A program made the translations under genes and the position numbers. The notes beneath the pieces are model-generated. The model was not told the DNA's origin. It did not search any database and saw only the letters and a list, made by a program, of their open reading frames with translations. From Pseudomonadota bacterium (GTDB lineage: Bacteria; Myxococcota_A; Polyangia; Fen-1088), in the NCBI GenBank assembly GCA_017881315.1, contig JADGRB010000004.1:1-52197 (forward strand): 52,197 nucleotides of DNA, given 5' to 3'. Shown piece after piece: positions 10,383-19,498 of this stretch; position 1 is the first letter of the stretch; every line of letters begins with the position of its first letter.

Positions 10383-11546
10383 TCAGAGCTTGAGCTTCGT
10401 CATTCGATCGACCGCCTCGGCGAGGCGGGCCTTGTCGGCGCAGACCGTGAGGCGCACGAAGCCCTCGCCCGCGGCGCCGAAGCCGGTGGCCGGCGTCGCG
10501 ACGACGCCCGCCTCGGTGAGCAGCCGCGACGCGAACTCGATCGACGTCAATCCCTTGGGGTTGGCCACCAGCGTGTAGAAGCTGGCTTTGGGCGTCAGCA
10601 CGTCGAAGCCGGCCTTGGCGAGGCCCCCGCACAGGACGTCGCGGCGCTCGCGGTAGATCTCGCGCTGCTTGGCGACCGGCGTCTGATCGCCGGTGAGGGC
10701 GGCGATGGCGGCGCGCTGGATGGCGTCGAAGGCGCCGGAGTCGACGTTGGTCTTCACCTGGCCGAGGCCGCCGACCAGCGTCGCGTTGCCGCAGGCCCAG
10801 CCGACCCGCCAGCCGGTCATGTTGTAGGTCTTCGACAGCGAGTGAAACTCGATTCCCACCTCGCGCGCGCCGGGCGTCTCCAGGAACGACGGGGGCGGGG
10901 CTTCGTAGTACATCTCGCTATAGGCCAGATCGCTGGCCACGATGATGTCGTTCTTCTGGGCGAACGCGACCACCTTCTCGTAAAAGCCGGGCGCGGCCAG
11001 CGCCGCGGTCGGGTTGTTGGGGTAGTTGATCCAGAGGATCTTCGCGCGCCGCGCGACCTCGGCCGGGATCGCGTCGAGATCGGGGATGAATCCGCGCTCG
11101 CGCCGCAGCGGCAGGAAATAGGGCTCGCCCCCCGCGAATCGCGTCAGCGTCGCGTAGACCGGGTAGCCCGGATCGGGGCAGAGCACGACGTCGCCCGGGT
11201 TGACGAAGGCGAACGGAAAGTGCGCGATGGCCTCCTTGGATCCGATCACGCAGATGACCTCCTTCTGCGGATCGAACGACAGGCCGAAGCGGGTCTTCAT
11301 GAAGCCTGCCGCCGCTTTGCGGAAGTCTTCCATCCCCACGTACGACGGGTAGCGGTGCGTTCCCGGGTCGCGGGCCGCCTCGGCCAGCGCCGCCACGATG
11401 TGCGGCGGCGTCGGCAGGTCCGGATCGCCGATGCCGAGATCGATCAGGTCCTTCCCCTTCTTTCGCTCCTCGTTCTTGAGCGCGTCGATGCGCGCGAAGA
11501 GGTACGGCGGGAGCTCCCGGATTCGATTGGCTAGCTCGATCTTCAT
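10383..11546 (-). CDS. dapL: LL-diaminopimelate aminotransferase-like, PLP class I/II
   Basis: 387 residues from ATG 11546 (MKIELANRIRELPPYLF). A fold-type I aminotransferase: LGIGDPDLPTPPHIV near the start, INYPNNPTAA, the PLP-binding lysine in SLSKTYNMTGWRVGW and a C-terminal arginine (FVRLTVCAD) for the substrate carboxylate. The 'LPPYLFARID' start and overall pattern match DapL-type enzymes, which make LL-diaminopimelate from tetrahydrodipicolinate in one step. LysA is also in the window (49264-50550). Paralogous aminotransferases with other substrates look similar, so substrate is likely but not proven. Co-transcribed with pdxA, itself a PLP-synthesis gene. Confidence 0.75.
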   Translation of the reverse strand: MKIELANRIRELPPYLFARIDALKNEERKKGKDLIDLGIGDPDLPTPPHIVAALAEAARDPGTHRYPSYVGMEDFRKAAAGFMKTRFGLSFDPQKEVICVIGSKEAIAHFPFAFVNPGDVVLCPDPGYPVYATLTRFAGGEPYFLPLRRERGFIPDLDAIPAEVARRAKILWINYPNNPTAALAAPGFYEKVVAFAQKNDIIVASDLAYSEMYYEAPPPSFLETPGAREVGIEFHSLSKTYNMTGWRVGWACGNATLVGGLGQVKTNVDSGAFDAIQRAAIAALTGDQTPVAKQREIYRERRDVLCGGLAKAGFDVLTPKASFYTLVANPKGLTSIEFASRLLTEAGVVATPATGFGAAGEGFVRLTVCADKARLAEAVDRMTKLKL

Positions 11547-11658
11547 GGCGATTTTGGTCTTTACCACGGCAGGCATCGGCCACACCACGGCCCCCGATCG
11601 ACCGCACCAAAGGCACCGGCCTGGCCGGATCGCGGCAGGGGGGTCCGGCGCCTCCCGC

Positions 11659-11686
11659 TTGACTCTCCGTTGCGACCGCCTATTGT
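11659..11686 (+). promoter_or_regulatory. sigma-70-type promoter for the 11698 gene and murA-hisG
   Basis: TTGACT (11659-11664), a 16-base spacer and TATTGT (11681-11686). Predicted +1 is about 11693, five bases before the ATG at 11698, leaving no room for a Shine-Dalgarno. Confidence 0.6.
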
Positions 11687-11697
11687 CTCCCGCTGCC

Positions 11698-12033
11698 ATG
11701 GCTGACCAGAGCAAGACCGAAGCGACCAAGAAGAAGGCCAAGCCGGCCGCCAAATCCGCGAAGCCCGCCAAGTCCGCCAAAGCGGCGGCGGACGCGCCCA
11801 CCGGCCCCACCTGCCGCGCCGACAAGTGCCAGCAGGCGGTGCGCGCCAAGGGCTACTGCCGCAAGCACTTCATGGGCTGGCGGCGCGGCAAGGTCGGCGC
11901 CGATCACCGCTACAAGATCTGCAGCAAGGAAGCCTGTCTGAAGCCGCGCGCCAAAGGCGGCCTCTGCGCCGAGCACGCCGGCACGGCAGCGCCTGCGGCG
12001 GCCGCAGGTGCCGAGGCGGGCGGCGCGGCCTAA
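11698..12033 (+). CDS. Cys/His-cluster protein with H1-like Lys/Ala tail
   Basis: 111 residues. Residues 1-35 are Lys/Ala/Pro-rich (KKKAKPAAKSAKPAKS...), like bacterial histone-H1-type tails. The middle has two Cys/His groups: CRADKCQQAVRAKGYCRKH and CSKEACLKPRAKGGLCAEH, each fitting C-x4-C-x(7-8)-C-x2-H, so probably two zinc sites. The end is Ala/Gly-rich. I recall similar short proteins in myxobacteria but know no function; nucleic-acid binding is inferred from the charge. It sits 21 bases before murA on the same strand and probably shares its promoter. Confidence 0.7.
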   Translation: MADQSKTEATKKKAKPAAKSAKPAKSAKAAADAPTGPTCRADKCQQAVRAKGYCRKHFMGWRRGKVGADHRYKICSKEACLKPRAKGGLCAEHAGTAAPAAAAGAEAGGAA

Positions 12034-12054
12034 CCCCGCCCGCTTCGACCTCCC

Positions 12055-13317
12055 TTGCAGAAGATCGTCATCCGCGGCGGCGCGCGCCTCGCGGGCGAAG
12101 TGCGGGTGTCGGGCTCGAAGAACGCCGCGCTGCCGATCCTCGCCTCGTCGCTGCTCGCCAGCGGCAAGTCGATCTACCGGAACGTTCCCGCGCTGGGTGA
12201 TGTGCGGACGATGGGGCGGTTGCTCGGTCGCCTGGGCGCCGGGTTCTCGGAGGTGACCAAAGGGATCGCGCACGTCGACACGGCGTCGGTGAGCGAGTTC
12301 GAGGCGCCCTACGATCTGGTCAAGACCATGCGCGCCTCGGTGCTGGTGCTGGGGCCGCTGGTGGCCCGCCACGGCCGCGCCCGGGTGTCGTTGCCCGGCG
12401 GTTGCGCGATCGGCGCGCGCCCCATCGATCAGCACTTGAAGGGGCTGGCGGCGATGGGGGCACGGATCGATCTCGAGAACGGGTACGTGAATGCCCGCGC
12501 GCGGCGGCTGCGTGGCGCGACGATCGTCTTCGATATGGTGACCGTGACCGGCACCGAAAATCTGATGATGGCCGCGGCGCTGGCGCGCGGGCGCACGACG
12601 CTGGAGAATGCGGCCCGTGAGCCGGAGGTCGAGGAGCTCGGACGGGTGCTCAACAAGATGGGCGCCAAGGTCCGCGGCGCGGGAACCTCGCTGGTCACCG
12701 TCGAAGGGGTCGAGGAGCTGCAACCGGTCGAGCACGCGATCATCCCCGACCGGATCGAGGCCGGGACGCTGCTGGTGGCGGCGGCGATCACGCGCGGCGA
12801 CGTGCTGGTGCGGGACTGTCTCCCCGAGCACCTGGAAGCCGTCATCGCCAAGCTGCGCGCGACCGGCGCCGAGGTCCGGGCCGAGGGTGACGGCATCCGC
12901 GTGCGCGGCAAGAGCGAATTCAAGCCGGCCGACATCGCGACCCAGCCGTTCCCGGGTTTCCCCACCGACATGCAGGCGCAGTTCATGGTGCTCATGACGC
13001 GCGCGCGCGGCCAGTCGGTGCTGGCGGAGACGATCTTCGAGAACCGCTACATGCACGTGCCGGAGCTGCAGCGCATGGGCGCCGACATCGTCGTCGACGG
13101 GCGGACGGCGGTGGTGCGTGGCCCCACCAAGCTCACCGGCGCCACGGTGATGGCCACCGATCTGCGGGCGTCGGCCTGTCTGGTGCTGGCCGGCCTCATC
13201 GCCGAAGGGAAGACCGACATCTTGCGCATCTACCACCTCGACCGCGGTTATGACCGGCTCGACAAGAAGCTGCGCGCCCTGGGCGCCGACGTCCGGCGCG
13301 CGCGGGGATCGCTGTGA
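12055..13317 (+). CDS. murA: UDP-N-acetylglucosamine 1-carboxyvinyltransferase
   Basis: 420 residues from a TTG start at 12055 ([16 protein letters not shown]). It transfers enolpyruvate from PEP to UDP-GlcNAc, the first committed step of peptidoglycan synthesis in the cytoplasm. Lys22-Asn23 of GSKNAALP and the catalytic Cys (about residue 117) in [18 protein letters not shown] are present; a Cys here predicts fosfomycin sensitivity of the enzyme. The C-terminal [13 protein letters not shown] is standard. It overlaps hisG by four bases (GTGA), so the two are translationally coupled. TTG is the only start that keeps the conserved N-terminus. Confidence 0.96.
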   Translation: MQKIVIRGGARLAGEVRVSGSKNAALPILASSLLASGKSIYRNVPALGDVRTMGRLLGRLGAGFSEVTKGIAHVDTASVSEFEAPYDLVKTMRASVLVLGPLVARHGRARVSLPGGCAIGARPIDQHLKGLAAMGARIDLENGYVNARARRLRGATIVFDMVTVTGTENLMMAAALARGRTTLENAAREPEVEELGRVLNKMGAKVRGAGTSLVTVEGVEELQPVEHAIIPDRIEAGTLLVAAAITRGDVLVRDCLPEHLEAVIAKLRATGAEVRAEGDGIRVRGKSEFKPADIATQPFPGFPTDMQAQFMVLMTRARGQSVLAETIFENRYMHVPELQRMGADIVVDGRTAVVRGPTKLTGATVMATDLRASACLVLAGLIAEGKTDILRIYHLDRGYDRLDKKLRALGADVRRARGSL

Positions 13318-13973
13318 AGAAGACCGACACGATCCGGATCCTCACGCTGGCGTTGCCGCGCGGTCGGATTCTCGACGAGGCGCTTCCGCTGTTCGCCCGC
13401 GCGGGCATCGATCTGGGCGCCGCGGATCGGGCGCGCGCGGGGCGGCGCCTCATCATCCCGATCCCCGAGCACGATCTCCGCGTCCTGATCGTCCGCGACG
13501 TCGACGTCCCCTCCTACGTCGAGCATGGCGCGGCCGACTTCGGCATCTCCGGACGCGACGTGCTCGAGGAGCAGGACCGCGATCTCTACGAGCCGCTCGA
13601 TCTCGGCATCGGCCGCTGCCGGATGGTGGTCGCGGAGCCCGAGGATCGGCCGGTCGACGAGCGCGCGCAGGTTCACCTGCGCTATGCCACCAAGTTCCCG
13701 GAGATCACGCGCCGCCACCTGCAGGCGCGCGGGACCGTCGCCGAGATCATCAAGCTCTACGGATCGATCGAGATCGCGCCGCTGGTCGGCCTGGCCGATC
13801 GGATCGTCGATCTGGTGTCTTCGGGCGAGACGCTGCGGCAGCACCGCCTCCGCGAGGTCGAGACGATCCTGGAGGTGAGCGCGCGGGTCTGCGTGGGGCG
13901 CGCCGCCGCCAAGCTGCACGGCGACCGCATCGACGACCTGGTGGCCCGCCTGCGACGCGCGGCATCGAAGTAG
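13314..13973 (+). CDS. hisG: ATP phosphoribosyltransferase, short form
   Basis: 219 residues from GTG 13314. It carries out the first step of histidine synthesis, joining ATP and PRPP. Seen: [25 protein letters not shown]-type element [31 protein letters not shown] and the PRPP-loop region [21 protein letters not shown]. There is no C-terminal regulatory (ACT-like) domain, so this is the short HisG that needs a HisZ partner for activity and feedback control; hisZ is not in the window. Start overlaps the murA stop. The 159 bases that follow hold a weak hairpin (13987-14004) and the cytochrome gene's leader. Confidence 0.93.
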   Translation: MKKTDTIRILTLALPRGRILDEALPLFARAGIDLGAADRARAGRRLIIPIPEHDLRVLIVRDVDVPSYVEHGAADFGISGRDVLEEQDRDLYEPLDLGIGRCRMVVAEPEDRPVDERAQVHLRYATKFPEITRRHLQARGTVAEIIKLYGSIEIAPLVGLADRIVDLVSSGETLRQHRLREVETILEVSARVCVGRAAAKLHGDRIDDLVARLRRAASK

Positions 13974-14089
13974 TCCTTGTCGAGAGCCCGGGCATTTTCC
14001 CGGGAACCTTTGGACCGACGTGCGTTTTCTAGTTACGTCCGACCCCCGCGGCGTACTTCCTTCGCAAGCGGCGTCGTGATCCCGTTGAA

Positions 14090-14116
14090 GCGAGATCCGG
14101 TCGAGCGAGATCCGGT
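14090..14116 (+). repeat. 12-base direct repeat in cytochrome-gene leader
   Basis: GCGAGATCCGGT occurs at 14090-14101 and again at 14105-14116 (period 15), just before the GAAGGAG ribosome-binding site. It could be a paired regulator site or chance; nothing else supports it. Confidence 0.35.
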
Positions 14117-14132
14117 TGAAGAAGGAGCTGTC

Positions 14133-15623
14133 ATGAGAACCAGCATGCGTACTGTCCTGGCCTGGGTTCTGCCGACGCTGGGCCTGGTCGGCTGTATGGG
14201 CAGTCAGGACCCCGTCGACGTCGCCACCGTCAGTGAAGATCTGAACGCCGTCCCGCGGCTCCAGGAGCGATTGGACCCTGCCGGCGTGATCGAAAGCGAT
14301 TCGACCAATGCCTTCAACCAAGGGCCGACCAGCGGATTCTCTGCCAACCTGGGGACCAACGGACGCACCTGTCAGACCTGTCACGTGATCGAGGACGGCT
14401 GGACGATCACGCCGCAACATGCCCGTCTCCTTCCCCCGCACGATCCCCTCTTCACGCCCAACGATGGCTCCGACTGCCCGCCCATCAGCGCGTCGCAAGG
14501 ACCCCACAAGGCGCTCTCGTCTCAGCTGGTCAATTTCGGGCTCATTCGCATTCAGCTCGGCATTCCGAGCACCGCCAATTTCTCGCTGGCCTCGGCCAGC
14601 AACCCCGAGCACTGTGCCGTCGCGCCGGGCTCCTCGGGCGCGGGAGGACAGCTCTTCATGTTTCGCCGTCCGCTGCCGTCGACGAACCTGATCTTCGACT
14701 CGACGATCATGTGGGACGGCCGGGAGACCTTGCAGAAGATCACCACCGCCGCGGGATTTCAGGCCGAGTCCCCTTTCCTGTTCGACCTGAACGATCAGGC
14801 GAACTCCGCGACCACCGGGCACGCCCAGGGGTCGCCGATAGCAGGCGCGCCGGCGCAAGCGGACATCGTCGCGTTCGAAACGAACCTCACCACGGCGCAG
14901 TCGCGCCTCCTGTTTCAGCCCCTCGACCTCGAGGGCGCCAAGGGCGGCGCCCGGTACATCACCGACGTGCTCGCGCCCGCCTTCGCCGTGGGCGTCAACG
15001 ACCCGCTCCAGCCGGGCTTCACCAACGCCGACTTCACGATCTTCCAGGCGTGGGAACCGACCAGCCCGACCTACAGGTCGCTCAATGCGGTGCAAAAGGC
15101 GATCGGACGGGGCGAGGCGATTTTCAACCAGACGACGTTCGTCATTCACGACGTCCCTGGCCTCAACAGCATTCCCAGCAACCCCCTCTACAATCCTGCA
15201 GATCCGCTGGCCGGACAGGACCTCCGGGGCGGCTGCGCGGTCTGCCACAACTCGCCGAACATCGGCAACCACTCGTCTCCCTTGGCGATCAACATTGGCG
15301 TGACGATGGCCGAGCCGGTGAACAACGACGGCTCGCCCAACGGCGTGCTCGACATCGCCCGGCTGCCCGTTTACACCCTGACGAACGGCACCGCGGAGGT
15401 GCGCCTGACCGACCCGGGTCGAGGCCTCATCACCGGTAACTGGACCGACCTCGGCAAGACAAAAGGTCCCAACCTCCGCGGGCTCGCCGGCCGGGCGCCG
15501 TATTTCCACAACGGCTCGGCCAGGGACCTGAAGACGGTGGTCCGGTTCTACAACGATCGCTTCGACATCGGCCTGCGGGACGACCAGATCGCCGATCTGG
15601 TCGTCTTCCTGAGCGCGCTATAG
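14133..15623 (+). CDS. di-heme cytochrome c family lipoprotein
   Basis: 496 residues from ATG 14133 with a good GAAGGAG upstream. The signal peptide ends in a lipobox LVGC (Cys21), so a lipoprotein. Two c-type heme motifs are visible: CQTCH (residues 80-84) and CAVCH near residue 370. The C-terminal part (KGPNLRGLAGRAPYFHNGSA, then TVVRFYNDRF...LVVFLSAL) is typical of di-heme cytochrome c peroxidase/MauG-like proteins, the Met or His region supplying a distal ligand. Probably a periplasmic redox enzyme; the peroxidase reaction itself is not shown. Convergent with the glycosyltransferase gene (38-base gap). Confidence 0.8.
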   Translation: MRTSMRTVLAWVLPTLGLVGCMGSQDPVDVATVSEDLNAVPRLQERLDPAGVIESDSTNAFNQGPTSGFSANLGTNGRTCQTCHVIEDGWTITPQHARLLPPHDPLFTPNDGSDCPPISASQGPHKALSSQLVNFGLIRIQLGIPSTANFSLASASNPEHCAVAPGSSGAGGQLFMFRRPLPSTNLIFDSTIMWDGRETLQKITTAAGFQAESPFLFDLNDQANSATTGHAQGSPIAGAPAQADIVAFETNLTTAQSRLLFQPLDLEGAKGGARYITDVLAPAFAVGVNDPLQPGFTNADFTIFQAWEPTSPTYRSLNAVQKAIGRGEAIFNQTTFVIHDVPGLNSIPSNPLYNPADPLAGQDLRGGCAVCHNSPNIGNHSSPLAINIGVTMAEPVNNDGSPNGVLDIARLPVYTLTNGTAEVRLTDPGRGLITGNWTDLGKTKGPNLRGLAGRAPYFHNGSARDLKTVVRFYNDRFDIGLRDDQIADLVVFLSAL

Positions 15624-15661
15624 GCGTACAGCCACGGGTGGCGGGACCTCTCGTATCGCGC

Positions 15662-17128
15662 TCAAGGACACCACCGGGTCTCGGAGGCGCGCACGATGAG
15701 GCCGCCATAGTAGTGGCCGGTGCACCGGGTGTAGTGCTCGCGAAGGTAGACGTCTACCGGACTGTTCTCGTCGTAGCCGAGGTGTCGAACCATGTCGTAT
15801 TGCAAGAACGCCAGCTCCGGTTTCGTCGTCGACAGCTGCCCCACCAATCGTTGCTGGCACTCCAGGTTGCACACGATCGTCTCCGAGACGAAGTAGGGAT
15901 TCTTCTTGTCGAGCTGGAAGTACAGCCCCGGCAGGAAGGGGCCGGCATAGATCGCGTGCGCCTCGGCGATCCGCGGGCTCGAAAACAAGACCCGTGACTC
16001 CCGCCCCAGCAGGTCGACGTAGAGTGTGCTCGACCTGAAATAATCGGCGCCCACCGGGGTCACCAGGCAGAACAGCCCGTACATCGCCACCACGATCGCC
16101 ATCGCGATCTCGGACGACAAATTCGTCGTTCGTCCGTCGCGGGTGAGCCGGTCGTTGACCACCGCGGCCGCGAAGATGACTGCCGGGAAGATGTTTATCG
16201 CCAGGTGATGGAGCTCCATGTTGTGGGTCATGCTCGCGACCAGCGCCCCCTGGGTGACGGCGAGCGCCTGCAGCAGGCGATCACCACGCCGCATCGCCAT
16301 CCATCCCATGCCGCAGGTGAGGGCGAGACTCGCGACGGCGATCCCGGTGGACGCCCCGGTGTGACCAAGATAGTTGCCGGTGAGCGGGACGATGAACCAC
16401 TCGCGAACGAGGACCGAGGGTTTCCAGATCGCGAACAGCGGCGCGATGACGGCCAGGAATCCGCCCATCAGCGCCAGCACAGGCCGAAAATCGCGCTTCT
16501 TGAAACCGACCAAAAAAACGAATGCCGTCGCCGCGGAAGCCAGGAGCAGGCCCTTGGTCTGAAGGAAAAGAAACACCGTGCCGGCCGCCACGCCCACCAG
16601 GACGTGGCCGCGCATCCGGTGCTTGTCCCCGCTGCCTTCGTCGGGCTTGCGCGCGACCCGCAAGAACAGCAGCAGAAACCAGGTCGCCGCAAAGCTGCTG
16701 AAGGAGTTGTGGTTCAAGAGCACGTAGAGCGAGCTCGCGGAGAGCCAAATCGCGACCGCAAACACCAGGCCCGTGCCTCGAACGCCGATCTCCCTCAGGG
16801 TCAGGGTGATGGCCGTGGTCGCCGAGAACGAAAAGGCCAACGACAGCAGCCGGGCGGCCAGAAAGCTCGGGCTGCCGACGAGGTGCCACAGCAGGTAGAT
16901 CGCGTACCCGGAGCCCGGCCCCACGAACAGCCTGAAGTCGTCGTACATCTTCATCCCGTTCCAGAGCTGCCAGGCCGCGTTCAGCGTGTAGCCCTCGTCC
17001 GATTGAACGACGTAGCTTCTCGTCAGGAGCAAGGTGAGGAAAAACGCCAGGCCCAGAAACAACAGCGGCCCGGCCGCGCGCAGAGCGCCTCCCAGGCGTT
17101 CGCCCACCGCTTGTCGATCGCCCGGCAC
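15662..17128 (-). CDS. GT-C-type membrane glycosyltransferase (ArnT/PMT-like)
   Basis: About 488 residues from GTG 17128 (GTG 17107 is an alternative; the frame is open further upstream but there runs antisense-like through the neighbour gene). About ten hydrophobic segments. After the first comes SDEGYTLNAAWQLWNGM, whose acidic DE pair matches the catalytic first loop of GT39/ArnT-like enzymes that move sugars from polyprenyl-phosphate. The soluble C-terminal end contains several Cys (CNLECQQ, CTGHYYGG, RWCP) that may form disulfides in the periplasm. It lies 47 bases after the membrane spermidine-synthase-like gene, likely the same operon. The acceptor is unknown. Confidence 0.65.
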   Translation of the reverse strand: MPGDRQAVGERLGGALRAAGPLLFLGLAFFLTLLLTRSYVVQSDEGYTLNAAWQLWNGMKMYDDFRLFVGPGSGYAIYLLWHLVGSPSFLAARLLSLAFSFSATTAITLTLREIGVRGTGLVFAVAIWLSASSLYVLLNHNSFSSFAATWFLLLFLRVARKPDEGSGDKHRMRGHVLVGVAAGTVFLFLQTKGLLLASAATAFVFLVGFKKRDFRPVLALMGGFLAVIAPLFAIWKPSVLVREWFIVPLTGNYLGHTGASTGIAVASLALTCGMGWMAMRRGDRLLQALAVTQGALVASMTHNMELHHLAINIFPAVIFAAAVVNDRLTRDGRTTNLSSEIAMAIVVAMYGLFCLVTPVGADYFRSSTLYVDLLGRESRVLFSSPRIAEAHAIYAGPFLPGLYFQLDKKNPYFVSETIVCNLECQQRLVGQLSTTKPELAFLQYDMVRHLGYDENSPVDVYLREHYTRCTGHYYGGLIVRASETRWCP

Positions 17129-17175
17129 GCCCGAATGACGATGCCGCCGAATCGGTGGGATGTCTATCTGGCCCT

Positions 17176-19317
17176 CTAGGCTTTGCGTCTGACCAGCGTG
17201 AACGCGACGAGGTAGCAGACGGCCGTGGGGATCAGCAACGCCTTGAAGCCGAAGACCAGGGACAGATACTCGACCGCGCCGCCGACCATCGCGCCGAGCA
17301 CGTTGGAGCCGTACGCGGCGTAGAAGCTCTGCTCGCGCGCGATGAGACGGGCGAACAGGATGGCCGAGAAGAAGACCGGCCCGAGGAACAGCAGGACGGT
17401 CGCGATCGTGCGCAAGGGCAGGTTTCCGACGCTCAGCAGCGCCGTCGCGGGAACCAGGTAAGCGGCACCCAGGTTCGCCAGTAGAAAGCCGACCACACCG
17501 CCGAGCGGCAAGGTCGGGAAGCGCGCGCAGGCCAGGTTCCCAAGCAGCACCAGGCTCAGGATCCCCGAGAAGACGATCAGATTGACGGTCCAGGTCGATC
17601 CGTACAGCACCGACAGGCTCACGATGTTGCTGGTCTCCAGCAGGAAGAACGCCATGCCGAGCAAGAAGTAGGGCGCCCGCAACCTCCGTTCGCCCCGCGG
17701 GAGCAGCAGCAGGGCCGCGCCGCCCAGCAGCACGATCACGACCATGAACCACCGGTAGTGCGCGGGCACCCCGGGGCCTTCCAGGTACAGGAACGGCCAG
17801 TCGTCGGTCGGGATCGTCACGCCGGTGGCGGCGCGGGTCGGTGCACCGGATTGCGCCAGGCCGGGCAGGTTCACGTTCTGATACACGCGGCCGTGGTGGT
17901 AGGTGACGCCGTGGTGTTCCCAGATCTCGGTCGGCCGGCCGAACACCTGGTCGAGGAGCGCGATCATGCGCCGATCGATCCAGCGGGTGTTGGACGCGAA
18001 TGTCAGCGCCACGCGGCCGCCCGGTACCAGGAGCCTTCTGACCCGCTCCAGCGACTCGCGCGTGTAGACGAAGTTGTCGAGGCGAACCGAGGAGAACGAG
18101 GAGAGCAAGGTGTGGCTATCGAGAAAGCCGAACACGACCAGGGCGTAGCGCCGGTCGGTGCGCTCGAAGAAGCGCCGGGCGTCGTCGTTGATCACGCGCA
18201 CGCGCGGATTGCCGTACGGCCGTTCGGGGTGCAGGGCGCGTCCAAGGTCGAGAATCGCGGGATCGATCTCGACCGCGTCGATCTCGCGATCGGTCTCGCG
18301 CAGGGCCGCGCTCACGTCGTTGCCGGTGCCCGCGCCGACCACCAGGATCGGTCCGGGCGGGAGATCGGCCCGGTGAGCATAGGGCGCGCCGTAGAGCGCG
18401 CGCCACGAGGCCAGGAACGGGTGCTCCCCGGGATTGGGCCGGAGATCGAGCAGCATCTGGTGATAGTCGTTGTTGACGGTGAAGGCGATGCCGATGGGAT
18501 GGCCGAACGAGGTGACCTTGCCGTCTGAGCCGACGATCTTCTCGACCGGCTCGGCGTGAATTTTGTAGTAGGGGGACCAGATAAAGGGCCGGGCCGCTGG
18601 CACCACCACCGCGAGCATCAGGATGGTGGCGGCTCCCGCGATCGTGAGCGCGCGCGCGTCCCCCTCGGCGAGCACCAGAAGACAGAGGCAGCCGACGCCA
18701 ACCCAGACGGCGGGCCCGGTCCCTGCGGCCGAGAGGACGCCGAAAAGGACGATGCCCGCCAGGCTGCCGACGATCTCGATCGAATACCCGCGCAGGGGCG
18801 GCAGCGTGCGGAAGAGCTGACCTATCCACTGGCCGAAGCACAGGAACGGCAGCGCGGCGATCAGGTACGCGAGGCAGAGCACCAGCCCGACGGGCAGCAT
18901 CCGTCCGTGCCAGCCCAGCGATTCGCGGGAAAGCTCGAGGCCGGGCGCCGATCCCAGCCACACGTATTCAGACGCGTCGGCCGGGTTGACGTGCGCGAAG
19001 CGCCCCAGCAGGAAGGCACCGCCCACCGCCACGGCGATCGCCAGCGGCGCCAGCCGACGCAGGTGCAGGCCGGTTCGCGGGGCGAGCAGCGACCCGGCGC
19101 CGAGCCCGAAGAACGCGGCCGTCAGCACGAAGCTCGAGTAGTACGAGACCACCCGCACCATCGAGCCCATCCAGCGGATCAGCAGGAGCTCCCAGAAGAG
19201 CGCGGCAAGCCCACACAGGAAGAGGCGCGACGCGGGCCCGAGGCGAAGGGAAGGTTTCGTCGATGTTCCCGCAGCCCGCTCGGACGGGTCCGCGTGTGGG
19301 TCCACGCTCGAGGTCAA
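17176..19317 (-). CDS. membrane protein with spermidine-synthase-like domain
   Basis: 713 residues from TTG 19317, or 709 from GTG 19305. Layout: six or so membrane helices, then a soluble SpeE/methyltransferase-like domain, then six or so more helices. The soluble domain has VVGAGTGNDVSAALR (glycine-rich dcSAM/SAM site), IDAVEIDPAILDLGR (acidic residue binding the ribose) and NDDARRFFE. Such membrane-embedded spermidine-synthase-like proteins are common and mostly uncharacterised; they may act as aminopropyl- or methyltransferases on envelope molecules. The canonical polyamine-synthase acid pair is not clear, so spermidine synthesis should not be assumed. Upstream is an AT-rich island. Confidence 0.7.
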   Translation of the reverse strand: MTSSVDPHADPSERAAGTSTKPSLRLGPASRLFLCGLAALFWELLLIRWMGSMVRVVSYYSSFVLTAAFFGLGAGSLLAPRTGLHLRRLAPLAIAVAVGGAFLLGRFAHVNPADASEYVWLGSAPGLELSRESLGWHGRMLPVGLVLCLAYLIAALPFLCFGQWIGQLFRTLPPLRGYSIEIVGSLAGIVLFGVLSAAGTGPAVWVGVGCLCLLVLAEGDARALTIAGAATILMLAVVVPAARPFIWSPYYKIHAEPVEKIVGSDGKVTSFGHPIGIAFTVNNDYHQMLLDLRPNPGEHPFLASWRALYGAPYAHRADLPPGPILVVGAGTGNDVSAALRETDREIDAVEIDPAILDLGRALHPERPYGNPRVRVINDDARRFFERTDRRYALVVFGFLDSHTLLSSFSSVRLDNFVYTRESLERVRRLLVPGGRVALTFASNTRWIDRRMIALLDQVFGRPTEIWEHHGVTYHHGRVYQNVNLPGLAQSGAPTRAATGVTIPTDDWPFLYLEGPGVPAHYRWFMVVIVLLGGAALLLLPRGERRLRAPYFLLGMAFFLLETSNIVSLSVLYGSTWTVNLIVFSGILSLVLLGNLACARFPTLPLGGVVGFLLANLGAAYLVPATALLSVGNLPLRTIATVLLFLGPVFFSAILFARLIAREQSFYAAYGSNVLGAMVGGAVEYLSLVFGFKALLIPTAVCYLVAFTLVRRKA

Positions 19318-19385
19318 GCGCGCAAGCGTACTATCGCCGCCCGGTTCTTGTCCCCTTTCATGGCGGCATCGAGTGGGACGATCGA

Positions 19386-19440
19386 GGATATATTAGATAG
19401 TTAACTATTGGATATTATTATATTAACTCATAGTTGATTG
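19386..19440. promoter_or_regulatory. AT-rich island with 12-base palindrome
   Basis: About 55 bases of roughly one-quarter G+C in otherwise very G+C-rich DNA, between the divergent spermidine-synthase-like gene and the fmdB-groESL cluster. It contains a perfect palindrome ATAGTTAACTAT (19397-19408) and a related ATAGTT-GATTGG element near 19430. Likely a regulator or UP-element-like site. There is no full CIRCE element. Confidence 0.45.
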
Positions 19441-19461
19441 GCACTCTCCGGGGTCGCCTGC

Positions 19462-19489
19462 TTGACAGGCGCCCACCCGTGTTTAAGTC
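19462..19489 (+). promoter_or_regulatory. candidate promoter of fmdB-groES-groEL
   Basis: A perfect -35 TTGACA (19462-19467) is followed by a weak -10 (TTAAGT 19483-19488 or TAAGTC 19484-19489). Predicted +1 is 19495-19496, just before ATG 19499. The weak -10 makes this tentative. Confidence 0.4.
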
Positions 19490-19498
19490 TTCCCGCGC

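Noticed and set aside
11680..13236. 518-codon minus-strand open frame antisense to murA and its upstream gene
   Set aside because: His/Arg/Gln-rich shadow with no motif, against a clear murA gene.
13987..14004. CCCGGG-CATTTT-CCCGGG hairpin after hisG as a terminator
   Set aside because: Only six pairs and no T tract directly after; too weak to call, though it could help to end transcription.
15631..15642. Inverted repeat GCCAC-GG-GTGGC between the cytochrome and glycosyltransferase genes
   Set aside because: A two-base loop cannot form a stable RNA hairpin, and five pairs occur often by chance.
19438..19447. CIRCE-like half site (TTGGCACTC) upstream of groESL
   Set aside because: The partner GAGTGCTAA at a 9-base spacing is missing, and the half site has a mismatch (TTGG instead of TTAG).
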